This document shows, piece after piece, positions 26,735 to 34,895 of a stretch of DNA of 64,000 bases; within the stretch, counting starts at the first letter, position 1, and each line of letters begins with the position of its first letter. The notes under the pieces were generated by a model. That model searched no databases. It saw nothing but the letters and a program-made list of their open reading frames with translations, and had not been told where the DNA came from. The stretch spans positions 184,636 through 248,635 of the forward strand of contig DJSW01000018.1 in the NCBI GenBank assembly GCA_002439085.1, in the 5' to 3' direction. The DNA is from Alphaproteobacteria bacterium UBA6324 (GTDB lineage: Bacteria > Pseudomonadota > Alphaproteobacteria > CAAGCB01 > CAG-977). A program made the position numbers and the translations under genes.

Positions 26735-26763
26735 ATTATGGCTTTTTTTCCGTGACTTGGCAA
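26735..26763 (-). promoter_or_regulatory. Sigma-70-type promoter of phoH-ybeY-lnt
   Basis: On the minus strand TTGCCA (-35) and CATAAT (-10) are separated by 17 bases, 36 bases upstream of the phoH start. The match to the consensus is 4-5 of 6 in each box and the position is right for the operon. Confidence 0.6.
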
Positions 26764-26839
26764 GTGGTTCGTATCTTTTTTGCAAACGGCCGGCAAGCGA
26801 AACGTTTCGTTTTTTTATGGACTTCAAACGTGTTTCTTT

Positions 26840-27103
26840 ATATCCTGAGCCTACGTTTGGCCGATGTCGGTCAAACCAGCATCTTAGCGGATGCGGAGTC
26901 CTAAGAAAACTCTTTGCAATACCGGCGCGGGATATGCGCCGCAAGCCGTTTTGCCAGACGTAAAACGGTCAATATCCCCGAATCCGTTGTCGGTTCGGGG
27001 AGCTTTCGGTGTATGTTCAGAACGCTTTCCGTGTTTAAAGACCGAAAGGATCATGTATTGCTGATTTTCTTACTCCCCGACCGCTTTTACGCGGTCTTTG
27101 TTT
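26840..27103 (+). other. Non-coding stretch with a series of hairpins, ending in a terminator
   Basis: This 419-bp gap between phoH and the LicD fusion holds no convincing ORF but many inverted repeats. GTTTGGCCGA pairs with TCGGTCAAAC (26855-26876), CTTAG with CTAAG, CGGCGC with GCGCCG, CCGTTTT with AAAACGG, TCCCCGAA with TTCGGGGA, CTTTCGGT with ACCGAAAG, and GACCGC with GCGGTC followed by TTTGTTTT (27079-27103). The last is a plausible intrinsic terminator placed just before the Shine-Dalgarno of the next gene. This could be a small RNA gene or an attenuating leader; I do not recognise its family. Confidence 0.45.
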
Positions 27104-27118
27104 TATCAGGAGAAAATC

Positions 27119-28621
27119 ATGCTGTTAAAAAAAACACCCCGTCCGTTCGGACACGATCTCAGATTGTTCGGAATAAAAATTTATTCCCTGCGAAAACGCG
27201 ACGGAACGGTTGTCAAACGCTACGCGGGCGTTATCAAACGAACCAAAACGCCGTTTCAAAAAAACATCCGGTTTTGCGGCATTGAAATATATACCGAAAC
27301 CGACTTTTCGCGGATTGTCGCCGTCGCAACCGATTTAAACAACGAAGCGGGTAAACGCGTTTCAAATTTTCAAAAAGCGAATTTCAACGTCGCCGACTGC
27401 CCGAAAGCGCGTGGTAAATTGCGTCAAAAGCAAGAAGTCAATCTGTATCTTTTAAAAAATCTGGCTGAAATTTGCGACAAAAACAACTTGCGATACTGGT
27501 TGCGCGGCGGAACATTGCTGGGCGCGGCGCGCCACGGCGGTTTCATCCCGTGGGACGACGACGCGGACATCGGTTTGGTTCGCGAAGACTTTGACAAACT
27601 GTGCGATCTGTTAAAAACGGATGCGATTTTTGCAATGAAATGGATATATTGGACGGGCGATTATCACCACTTAGCGCATTTTTCCTTTAAAAAAGGCATT
27701 TATCCGTACATTGACGTGATGGTTTTCGATTTTATCGGCGGCAAAGACGCAGCACTAAACTGGATGGAATGGAAAACCGAACGCGCCGCTTTTAACAAAC
27801 GCGCAAAAGAATTACTGCCGCCCGATACCCCGCCTTACCGCTTTACCGACGGGTTTGATCTGCCGGACAATCCTTTATTTGAACAACTTTTAAATGAAGA
27901 AAAAGACCTTTACAAACAAAAGCATCGCGGAAACGATTGCCTGATATGGGGGATCGACCAATTCACGCCGCCCGAAAACCGCGGCGCGTTCCGATGTTAT
28001 CTGGCGGATATGATCTTTCCGCTGAAAACTTTGTACTTTGAAGGAATTGAATTCAAAGTTCCGAACAAATGGGACGAAAAGCTTTCGCTGTATTACGGCG
28101 ATTACATGACATGGCCGAAAGAAATCGTCTATGATTCGCATTCGAGCTGGTCGCCGGAACTGACGGCGGCTGAACACAACGTTTTTGAAATATGGGAACA
28201 ACGATGCCGCCGCAAATTCAAAAACGGATACACTTGCGGCGTATTCGATATGTTCCACGCCGGACATCTGAATATTTTAAAACAAGCCAAAGAACAATGC
28301 GAATATCTGACCGTCGCCGTTTCAACCGACGCCCTCGTCATAAAAACAAAAGGCAAAAGACCGGTCATTGATGAAAAGCAACGCTTTGAACTGGTTAAGA
28401 AACAACGACAGGCGGACAACGTCGTCTATCAAAACGACATTGATAAAATCAAGGCATGGGAAAGGTTGCGGTTCGACGTTCTGTTCGTCGGGTCGGATCA
28501 TCAAAACACACCCGATTGGGCGCGTTACGAATCCTTTTTCAAATCGCACGGCGTCAGCGTCGTGTACATACCGTACACCGCAGGAATTTCTTCGACCCTG
28601 TTGCGCGAAAAATTGCAATAA
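27119..28621 (+). CDS. LicD-family phosphotransferase fused to a cytidylyltransferase
   Basis: 500 residues with AGGAG 7 bases before the ATG. Residues 1-90 are basic with an internal repeat (LRLFGIKIYS / IRFCGIEIYT). Residues about 105-370 are LicD-like: LRGGTLLGAARHGGFIPWDD with the DDDAD metal site near 146-150. Residues about 372-500 are a TagD-type nucleotidyltransferase: GVFDMFHAGHLNILK (H380-x-x-H383), AVSTDALV, GSDHQNTP and SSTLLREKL. Such a protein could activate an alcohol phosphate with CTP and transfer it to a surface glycan. It is more AT-rich than its neighbours and sits between phoH and miaB, which are normally linked, so lateral gain is likely. Confidence 0.85.
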   Translation: MLLKKTPRPFGHDLRLFGIKIYSLRKRDGTVVKRYAGVIKRTKTPFQKNIRFCGIEIYTETDFSRIVAVATDLNNEAGKRVSNFQKANFNVADCPKARGKLRQKQEVNLYLLKNLAEICDKNNLRYWLRGGTLLGAARHGGFIPWDDDADIGLVREDFDKLCDLLKTDAIFAMKWIYWTGDYHHLAHFSFKKGIYPYIDVMVFDFIGGKDAALNWMEWKTERAAFNKRAKELLPPDTPPYRFTDGFDLPDNPLFEQLLNEEKDLYKQKHRGNDCLIWGIDQFTPPENRGAFRCYLADMIFPLKTLYFEGIEFKVPNKWDEKLSLYYGDYMTWPKEIVYDSHSSWSPELTAAEHNVFEIWEQRCRRKFKNGYTCGVFDMFHAGHLNILKQAKEQCEYLTVAVSTDALVIKTKGKRPVIDEKQRFELVKKQRQADNVVYQNDIDKIKAWERLRFDVLFVGSDHQNTPDWARYESFFKSHGVSVVYIPYTAGISSTLLREKLQ

Positions 28622-28626
28622 CACGA

Positions 28627-28655
28627 AAAGGCGGCTGAAACGGCCGCCTTTTCCA
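28627..28655. terminator. Bidirectional terminator after the LicD fusion and miaB
   Basis: AAAAGGCGGC, a short loop, then GGCCGCCTTTT form a GC-rich stem with A/T flanks on both sides, lying between two convergent genes. Confidence 0.8.
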
Positions 28656-28670
28656 TTCAGTGGAAAGCCG

Positions 28671-30023
28671 TCAAACCAGTTCGCCGTCCAAAGTCGTCGC
28701 CGCCGTGCCGACGATGCGAACGCGAACGATTTGCCCCGACAGGGAATCGGGCGCTTGAACGACGACGTTTTGCATTTGCGGCGTATGCCCCAGCAGATAC
28801 CCGTCCTTTTTGGCCTTTTCTTCCAACAGGACATCGACCGTCCGGCCTTTGAACCGCGCGTTATAGGCGGCGTGCTGTTCAATCAGCAAAGCCTGCAGCC
28901 GTTCCAGACGTTCGGTTTTGACATCTTCGGGAATCTGGTTTTTCATCGCGGCCGCGGGCGTTCCCGGACGCGGACTGTATTTGAACGAATACGACTGCGC
29001 GTAATTCACGCGGCGCACCAAATCCATCGTCTGTTCAAAATCGTCGTCCGTTTCTTCGGGAAAGCCGACGATAAAGTCGGACGACAGCGCGATTTCCGGA
29101 CACGCGTCGCGCAGTTTTGCAACGATTTCCTCGTATTGCGCGCAGGTGTAGCGGCGGTTCATTTTTTTCAAAACGCGGTCGGAACCGGCCTGAACCGGCA
29201 GGTGCAGGTACGGCATCACTTTGGGAATGTCGCGGTGCATGGCGATCATGTCGTCCGTGAAATCGGACGGGTAAGAGGTCACATAGCGAATCCGCTCGAT
29301 CCCGTCGATTTCCGCGACCGCCGCGACCAAACGGCTGAGATCCGACGGATTGCCGTCCGCGCCCGCGCCGTGCCAAGCGTTCACGTTCTGCCCCAACAGC
29401 ATCAAATCCTTCGTCCCCGTGGCGGCCAGCTGGCGCGCCTCGTCCACGATTTCGCCCAGCGGACGGGAATATTCCGCCCCGCGCGTGTACGGAACGACGC
29501 AATAGGAGCAAAAACGGTCGCATCCCTCTTGAATCGCCAAAAAGGACGACACGCCGTTCGCGCGCGCCGCCGGCAGGGAATCGAACTTGGCAACCGCCGG
29601 AAATTCCACGTCGATGATGCGCTGTTTGCGTTTGTGTTCCAACCGGCGCAGCATTTCGGGCAAACGGTGGTAGGTTTGGGGGCCCAGCGCGATATCGACG
29701 AACTTCGCGCGGTTCATGAATTCGGCCGATTCCGCCTGAACGACGCATCCGGCGACCACCAAAATCAAATCGCGCCCCTCTGCCCGTCTTTGTTCTTTCA
29801 GCGGTTTGAAACGCCCCAGTTCGGAAAAGATTTTCTCCGACGCCTTTTCGCGGATGTGGCAGGTGTTGAAAATGATCATGTCGGCGTCTTCAGGCGTTTC
29901 GGTCTGTTCAAACCCCAAAGTCCGCATCAGATCCGCCATGCGCAGAGAATCGTAAACGTTCATCTGGCATCCGAATGTTTTGATATACAGTTTTTTAGTC
30001 ACAGTCGTTCCAAGGCCGTTCAC
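28671..30023 (-). CDS. miaB: tRNA-2-methylthio-N6-dimethylallyladenosine synthase
   Basis: 450 residues. The N-terminal UPF0004 domain begins YIKTFGCQMNVYDSLRM, the radical-SAM cluster motif is GCDRFCSYCVVPYTRG, and a TRAM domain forms the C-terminus (GRTVDVLLEEKAK to LDGELV). It thiomethylates i6A37 in tRNA. The ATG overlaps the stop of the upstream Sel1 gene by 4 bases. Confidence 0.95.
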   Translation of the reverse strand: MNGLGTTVTKKLYIKTFGCQMNVYDSLRMADLMRTLGFEQTETPEDADMIIFNTCHIREKASEKIFSELGRFKPLKEQRRAEGRDLILVVAGCVVQAESAEFMNRAKFVDIALGPQTYHRLPEMLRRLEHKRKQRIIDVEFPAVAKFDSLPAARANGVSSFLAIQEGCDRFCSYCVVPYTRGAEYSRPLGEIVDEARQLAATGTKDLMLLGQNVNAWHGAGADGNPSDLSRLVAAVAEIDGIERIRYVTSYPSDFTDDMIAMHRDIPKVMPYLHLPVQAGSDRVLKKMNRRYTCAQYEEIVAKLRDACPEIALSSDFIVGFPEETDDDFEQTMDLVRRVNYAQSYSFKYSPRPGTPAAAMKNQIPEDVKTERLERLQALLIEQHAAYNARFKGRTVDVLLEEKAKKDGYLLGHTPQMQNVVVQAPDSLSGQIVRVRIVGTAATTLDGELV

Positions 30024-30823
30024 TCAGCCGGCCGTTCAATTTCGTTTTTCAATTTTTCCAATACGGGAACCTTTGCGGGCGTCAAATTCCGCGTCGTCAG
30101 CAAAACCGGTTTGAACCAGTCCAAGATCATCTGGCGGGCGCGCGCCTTTTCCGCGTCGCTTACGCCCGCGGGAAAGCGCGGGTTGATTTCCGGCAAAAGC
30201 CCGTTCAAATAACGGGTCAGATCCGCCTGCGACCGCTTGTCCAGCATTTCCTCGCCCGCTTCGATCAGGTTTTCATGCTGAAACTCGGCGACCTCTTTGT
30301 ACGACGGCAAAACGTCGTTTCCCAGATCGACCGTTGATGAAAAAGGCACGGAATCCGGCAAATCGGGATGCGCCGTTTTGATCGCGCCGTTCAATTTGGC
30401 GTAAAGCGACGGCGCCAACCTGTCCTGCGACGCGGCGACGACGTAAAACCAACGCATATCCGCCGGTTCCTGCGCCAGATACAGCCATTTGTGCGCCATG
30501 ACCAAATCCTTGGTCACACCCTCGCCGCGCCAATACAGCAATCCCAGCTTGGTTTGCGCGGGTGCGTACCCGTTGTTGGCCGCGCGCGCGAAAAACGCGA
30601 CGGCGCGCTGAAAATCGGGACGCGGCAGACCGACGCCTTTATAGAACATCGCCCCCAACCGGTATTGCGCCTGCGGATCGTTTTCCTCTTCGGCGCAATA
30701 GATGTACTGCATATAGGCGATGTTGATCTTTCCCGATTTTTCCGCCTGTTCGCCAAGCGTGCAAGCGGCTTTCGCGCCGCCGGCGACCAACATCGCAGTC
30801 ATAAAAATCAGACGAAACAGCAT
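30020..30823 (-). CDS. Secreted Sel1/TPR-repeat protein
   Basis: 267 residues from the ATG at 30823 (a GTG at 30832 is also possible). A signal peptide ends AGGAKAAC. Three Sel1-like repeats follow (DPQAQYRLGAMFYKGVGLP, YAPAQTKLGLLYWRGEGVT, LVMAHKWLYLAQE). Such repeats act as periplasmic protein-interaction scaffolds. It is cotranscribed with miaB. The specific role is unknown. Confidence 0.75.
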   Translation of the reverse strand: MLFRLIFMTAMLVAGGAKAACTLGEQAEKSGKINIAYMQYIYCAEEENDPQAQYRLGAMFYKGVGLPRPDFQRAVAFFARAANNGYAPAQTKLGLLYWRGEGVTKDLVMAHKWLYLAQEPADMRWFYVVAASQDRLAPSLYAKLNGAIKTAHPDLPDSVPFSSTVDLGNDVLPSYKEVAEFQHENLIEAGEEMLDKRSQADLTRYLNGLLPEINPRFPAGVSDAEKARARQMILDWFKPVLLTTRNLTPAKVPVLEKLKNEIERPAE

Positions 30824-30915
30824 ACAGCCCACCGTTTGAAAGAAACCGATCCACTTTGTCAGGGTATCACCCGACCGTCCCGTTTTCCAGTTTTAAATCC
30901 GCCGAAAAGGTGAAA

Positions 30916-31248
30916 TTATTCTTCGCCCTTTTCAACGTTGTCCATGACTTCAGCCATGTCGTGATTGTCGTCGCCCAAATCGGAAGCGTCTTCAATCAAT
31001 TCCAGTTCATCGTCGCCGGCGTCCTCGAAAACGGCGTCTTCGGCCGAAATGTTTTCCAGATCCTCGTGAATTTTGCCTTTGCCGCCGCGTTTGGCTTTGC
31101 CGGCCATCATGGCCTGCAAACGCAGGAATTCGTCAACCGGCATGGTTTCGCCGCATTTCGGGCATTTGATCGGATCCTTGCCCAAATCATAGAAATGTTC
31201 GCCGCATTGCAGGCAGATACGCTTTGTTCCCCATTCAGGTTTCGACAT
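30916..31248 (-). CDS. TIGR02300 'FYDLN acid' zinc-ribbon protein
   Basis: 110 residues from the ATG preceded by AAAGGAGA. The start KPEWGTKRICLQCGEHFYDL and KCPKCGETMP supply two CxxC pairs, and the second half is strongly acidic. This is the alphaproteobacteria-specific FYDLN family of unknown function. A longer open frame to 31812 is only the shadow of aroA. It is divergent from aroA across 97 bases. Confidence 0.88.
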   Translation of the reverse strand: MSKPEWGTKRICLQCGEHFYDLGKDPIKCPKCGETMPVDEFLRLQAMMAGKAKRGGKGKIHEDLENISAEDAVFEDAGDDELELIEDASDLGDDNHDMAEVMDNVEKGEE

Positions 31249-31345
31249 AAAGACATCTCCTTTGTTCAAAAAATCTTTATTTGACGGATTTGACATGATA
31301 GCGTTATCCGTGTCAAATGAAAAACGGAAAAAAGAGTGATTTTTT

Positions 31346-32665
31346 ATGCGCGCGCTTTCTGAAAAAACAGCCGGCCTGACCGGCGCCGTCCCCGTCGCGG
31401 GCGACAAGTCCGTTTCCCACCGCGCCCTGATGTTCGGCGCGATCGCCGCGGGCGTGACGGAAATCAAGGGATTGCTGGAAAGCGAAGACGTGCTGAACAC
31501 CGCCGCCGCGTTGCGGAAACTGGGCGTGGAAATCGAAAAATCCGGCGACATCCTGAGGGTTCGGGGTGTCGAGAACTTCACCCAGCCCGACACCGTTTTG
31601 GACATGGGCAATTCCGGAACGGGCGCGCGGTTGCTGATGGGGCTGCTGGCGCCCCGCCCTTTGCGCGTCACGTTCACCGGCGACGCCAGCCTGCGCTCCC
31701 GCCCGATGAAAAGAATCACCGACCCGCTGACCCTGACGGGCGCGGCGTTTGAAACGACGGACGGCAAGCTGCCCGTCACCCTGCGCGGCGGATCGAACGG
31801 CGAAGCGTTCACCTACACGCTGCCGGTCGCGTCAGCGCAACTGAAATCCGCCGTTTTGCTGTCGGGGTTGGAAAAAACGGCGCCGACAACCGTCATCGAA
31901 CCCGTCCCGTGCCGCGATCACACCGAACGGATGTTGAAAGCGTTCGGCGCAGACATATCGGTTGAAAAAAATCCCGACGGCGGCAACATCATCACTTTGC
32001 GCGGCGGCAAACGGCTGCGCGCCTGTCCCGTCACCGTTCCCGCGGACGTTTCCTCCGCCGCTTTTCCGGTCGTCGCGGCGCTGATCACGGAAAAATCGGA
32101 CGTTTTGATTCCAAATGTCGGATTGAACCCTTTACGCATCGGAATTTTGACCGTTCTTAAGGAAATGGGCGCGGACATCGCTTATGAAAACGCGCGGGAG
32201 GTCGCCGGCGAACCCGTTGCGAACCTGCGCGTGAAATCGTCGCGGCTGCGCGGCGTCAACGTGCCGGCCGCCCTCGCCCCATCCATGATCGACGAATATC
32301 CGGTTCTGGCGGTCGCGGCGGCTTTCGCCGACGGGGAAACGGTTTTAAACGGCCTTGCGGAATTGAAAGTCAAAGAAAGCGACCGCTTCAACGCCATTCT
32401 TACCGGTCTGCGCGCGAACGGCGTCGATTGCGCGGCGGCGGGTGCGGACGGCATACGGATTCGCGGGGACGGAAAAAAACCTTGCGGCGGCGGATTGATT
32501 GAGTCAAAACTGGATCACCGGATCGCCATGTCTTTTCTGGTCATGGGAACGGCAAGCGAAAACCCCGTCGCGGTTGACGACGTTTCGTCGATCGCCACCA
32601 GCTTTCCGGATTTTATTTCTTTGATGAACAAAGCAGGAGCAAACATTCATGATTATCGCGATTGA
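31346..32665 (+). CDS. aroA: 3-phosphoshikimate 1-carboxyvinyltransferase (EPSP synthase)
   Basis: 439 residues. Conserved blocks are GDKSVSHRALMFGAIA, MGNSGTGARLLMGLL, SLRSRPMKRI, SAQLKSAVLLSGL, DEYPVLAVAAAFA and KVKESDRF. The text around the active site follows the class II (Agrobacterium CP4-like) type more than the E. coli type. It makes EPSP in the chorismate pathway. It overlaps cmk by 17 bases. Confidence 0.95.
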   Translation: MRALSEKTAGLTGAVPVAGDKSVSHRALMFGAIAAGVTEIKGLLESEDVLNTAAALRKLGVEIEKSGDILRVRGVENFTQPDTVLDMGNSGTGARLLMGLLAPRPLRVTFTGDASLRSRPMKRITDPLTLTGAAFETTDGKLPVTLRGGSNGEAFTYTLPVASAQLKSAVLLSGLEKTAPTTVIEPVPCRDHTERMLKAFGADISVEKNPDGGNIITLRGGKRLRACPVTVPADVSSAAFPVVAALITEKSDVLIPNVGLNPLRIGILTVLKEMGADIAYENAREVAGEPVANLRVKSSRLRGVNVPAALAPSMIDEYPVLAVAAAFADGETVLNGLAELKVKESDRFNAILTGLRANGVDCAAAGADGIRIRGDGKKPCGGGLIESKLDHRIAMSFLVMGTASENPVAVDDVSSIATSFPDFISLMNKAGANIHDYRD

Positions 32666-33308
32666 CGGCCCCGCCGCCGCGGGCAAAGGCACTTTGGCGC
32701 AGAATCTGGCCAAACATTTCCGCTACGCCTTTTTGGACACGGGGCGGCTGTACCGTGCCGTCGGATACGCCGTTTTGCAGGAAAACAAGGATCCGTCCGA
32801 CGAAACCGCCGCGACGGCCGCCGCCAAAGCGTTCGACCCGCAGAACATCAACGCCGTTTTGAAAAACCCCGCCCTGCGCGACGAAGCGACCGGCAACGCG
32901 GCGTCCAAAGTCGCCGTCATTCCCGCCGTGCGCGCGGCTTTGCTGGACTTGCAGCGCGACTTTGCGCACCACCCGTTTTTCGAGGACGGCACGCCCGCCA
33001 AAGGCGCGGTGCTGGACGGTCGCGACGTCGGAACGGTCGTTTGCCCCGACGCGGACGTGAAATTCTTTGTAACCGCTTCCGCAGAAGTGCGCGCCGACCG
33101 CCGTTTCAAAGAATTGAAAGAAGCCGGCAAACCCGCCGATTACGACAAGATTCTGGCGGACATCAAGGAACGCGACAAACGCGATTCCGAACGCGCGACC
33201 GCCCCATTGAAACCCGCGGACGACGCGTGCGTTTTGGACACGTCAAACATGAACGCCGTGCAGGCTTTCCAAGCCGCGCTGGATTTCATCGCGATCAACC
33301 ACGAATAA
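32649..33308 (+). CDS. cmk: Cytidylate kinase
   Basis: 219 residues. The P-loop is IDGPAAAGKGTLAQNL, followed by FLDTGRLYRAVGYAV, VLDGRDVGTVVCPDADVKFF and RDKRDSERATAPL. It phosphorylates CMP/dCMP. In most alphaproteobacteria rpsA follows; here a terminator and accessory genes follow, marking the edge of the conserved segment. Confidence 0.95.
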   Translation: MIIAIDGPAAAGKGTLAQNLAKHFRYAFLDTGRLYRAVGYAVLQENKDPSDETAATAAAKAFDPQNINAVLKNPALRDEATGNAASKVAVIPAVRAALLDLQRDFAHHPFFEDGTPAKGAVLDGRDVGTVVCPDADVKFFVTASAEVRADRRFKELKEAGKPADYDKILADIKERDKRDSERATAPLKPADDACVLDTSNMNAVQAFQAALDFIAINHE

Positions 33309-33327
33309 AGCTTTTCCTTTTTCAGAT

Positions 33328-33363
33328 AATCCGCCGCGGCGATCGCTCCGGCGGATTTTTTTG
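33328..33363 (+). terminator. Intrinsic terminator after aroA-cmk
   Basis: AATCCGCCG (33328-33336) pairs with CGGCGGATT (33349-33357), followed directly by a T-run. Confidence 0.85.
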
Positions 33364-33364
33364 T

Positions 33365-33422
33365 ATTATTCCAAAAGCTCAAACTATTGTTCCGGAAAAT
33401 TGACATTATTCCGGAAATCCGG
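33365..33422 (+). repeat. Three spaced ATT(A/G)TTCC repeats around the fic promoter
   Basis: ATTATTCC or ATTGTTCC occurs at 33365, 33386 and 33405, spaced 21 and 19 bases apart (about two helical turns). The last two continue as the palindrome TTCCGGAA and flank the -35 box. This looks like a multi-site operator for a DNA-binding regulator. Confidence 0.5.
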
Positions 33423-33428
33423 TATATT
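33400..33428 (+). promoter_or_regulatory. Strong sigma-70-type promoter of the HTH-Fic gene
   Basis: TTGACA, 17 bases, TATATT, located 29 bases before the fic start. This is the best consensus promoter in the left half of the window. Confidence 0.8.
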
Positions 33429-33456
33429 TTCCTAAAAAACTAAGGAGTGCCGCCCC

Positions 33457-34350
33457 ATGTATTTGTCCGCGCGGGAAACCGCCGAAAAATGGAACATATC
33501 GGAAAAACGCGTGCGCGTTTTGTGCCGCGAAAATCGCATCGCGGGGGCTGTTCAATCGGGGCGCAGCTGGCTGATCCCGTCCGACGCGGTCAAACCCGCC
33601 GACGCCCGTTTGAAAAAAGCGGAAAGTCTGCTTTCCTTGATCAACGATAAGAAAGCCGCCTTGGACGCGTGCCGTCCGCTGACCGAGGGCGAAGCCGAAC
33701 GGCTGGCGCAGGAATTCGTTGTTGAATACACTTATAATTCCAACGCGATAGAGGGCAACACGCTGACTTTGCGTGAAACGGATTTGGTGTTGCGCGGGCT
33801 GACCATCGGCGAAAAACCGCTGAAAGATCACTTGGAGGTTGTCGGACACAAAGAAGCGTTTGATTTCGTCCGCGAACTGGTGCGGGAAAAACGGCCGCTG
33901 ACCGAAACCGTCATCAGACAGATTCACACCCTCGTTCTGGCGGATAAAAAGGACGATCGGGGCGTTTACCGCCGCATCCCCGTTTACATCGCGGGGGCGA
34001 AAACCACACCGGTTCAGCCGTACCTGATCGCCCCGAAAATGGAACGGCTGATTGCCGATTATCAAAACAGCAAAGGGCATATCGTTTCCCGCTTGGCGCG
34101 GTTGCATCTGGAATTTGAATCGATCCACCCGTTTATTGACGGCAACGGCCGGACGGGACGTTTGATTGTCAATCTGGAATTGATGAAAGCGGGATTCCCG
34201 CCGATCGACATTAAATTCACCGACCGCAAAGCGTATTACAACGCCTTTGACGCCTATGCCGGAAAACAGTCCGTTTCGGCGATGGAAAACCTGTTCGCCC
34301 GTTATTTGAACGAACGGCTGGACGTTTATTTGAATATGCTGAAAGGTTGA
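33457..34350 (+). CDS. Fic-domain AMPylase with N-terminal HTH
   Basis: 297 residues, AAGGAG 8 bases before ATG. Residues 1-50 resemble an excisionase/MerR-type helix-turn-helix (LSARETAEKWNISEKRVRVLCRE, SGRSWLIPSDA). The Fic domain has HPFIDGNGRTGR with catalytic His224. The autoinhibitory motif SNAIEGN (Ser95 to Glu99) lies N-terminal to it, making this a class II Fic protein. Fic enzymes usually transfer AMP from ATP to protein hydroxyls. The HTH plus repeats at the promoter suggest autoregulation. Confidence 0.9.
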   Translation: MYLSARETAEKWNISEKRVRVLCRENRIAGAVQSGRSWLIPSDAVKPADARLKKAESLLSLINDKKAALDACRPLTEGEAERLAQEFVVEYTYNSNAIEGNTLTLRETDLVLRGLTIGEKPLKDHLEVVGHKEAFDFVRELVREKRPLTETVIRQIHTLVLADKKDDRGVYRRIPVYIAGAKTTPVQPYLIAPKMERLIADYQNSKGHIVSRLARLHLEFESIHPFIDGNGRTGRLIVNLELMKAGFPPIDIKFTDRKAYYNAFDAYAGKQSVSAMENLFARYLNERLDVYLNMLKG

Positions 34351-34354
34351 ACAA

Positions 34355-34840
34355 ATGCCCAACTGTTTCGCACCGTCCGTCAATTTCGCCTGCACCAAAT
34401 TGATTTTGGGATCAATGCCGGGGGTGAAATCGCTGGAACGGGCGCAGTATTACGCCCACCCGCAAAACGCGTTCTGGCGGATCATAGCGGCCTTGTTCGG
34501 CGCGCCCTACCCGTTCGATTCGTATGACGACAAGCTGAATTTGCTGTTAAAACACCGTATCGCGCTGTGGGACGTGATTTCGACCTGCGCCCGCGACGGC
34601 AGTCTGGATTCCGACATCCGCGACGCCGTCCCGAACGATTTTGAACGCTTTTTCAAACAATACCCGCAGATAAAGACCGTGTTTTTCAACGGTCAAAAAG
34701 CGCACGACAGCTTTACAAAATCATTCAAAACCGCGCCGTTTGTCAACGCGCTGATACTCGTCCCCCTGCCGTCCACCTCGCCCGCCAACGCGCATTTGTC
34801 GTTTGACGATAAATTAAGGTCGTGGAGCGTGTTGCTGTAA
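34355..34840 (+). CDS. Hypoxanthine/uracil-type DNA glycosylase (UDG superfamily)
   Basis: 161 residues. The signature LGSMPGVKSLERAQYYAHPQ near residue 24 and a C-terminal LPSTSPANAHLSFDDKL match the DNA-deoxyinosine glycosylase family (TIGR04274-like). It would excise deaminated bases. It starts 4 bases after the Fic gene and is likely cotranscribed. Substrate preference is inferred from the family. Confidence 0.85.
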   Translation: MPNCFAPSVNFACTKLILGSMPGVKSLERAQYYAHPQNAFWRIIAALFGAPYPFDSYDDKLNLLLKHRIALWDVISTCARDGSLDSDIRDAVPNDFERFFKQYPQIKTVFFNGQKAHDSFTKSFKTAPFVNALILVPLPSTSPANAHLSFDDKLRSWSVLL

Positions 34841-34895
34841 CGGGAGGAGATAGCCTTAATTCTGCCCTTACGACTTTGCGCCTTGAAATAAGTTT

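Noticed and set aside
26840..27060. 6S RNA, tRNA or SRP RNA in the structured gap
   Set aside because: CCTGAGCC recalls 6S RNA, but no long closing stem or central bubble could be built, and no tRNA or SRP signature is present.
30916..31812. Extension of the FYDLN protein to 298 residues
   Set aside because: The extra 188 residues are antisense to the start of aroA; the ATG at 31248 has a strong Shine-Dalgarno.
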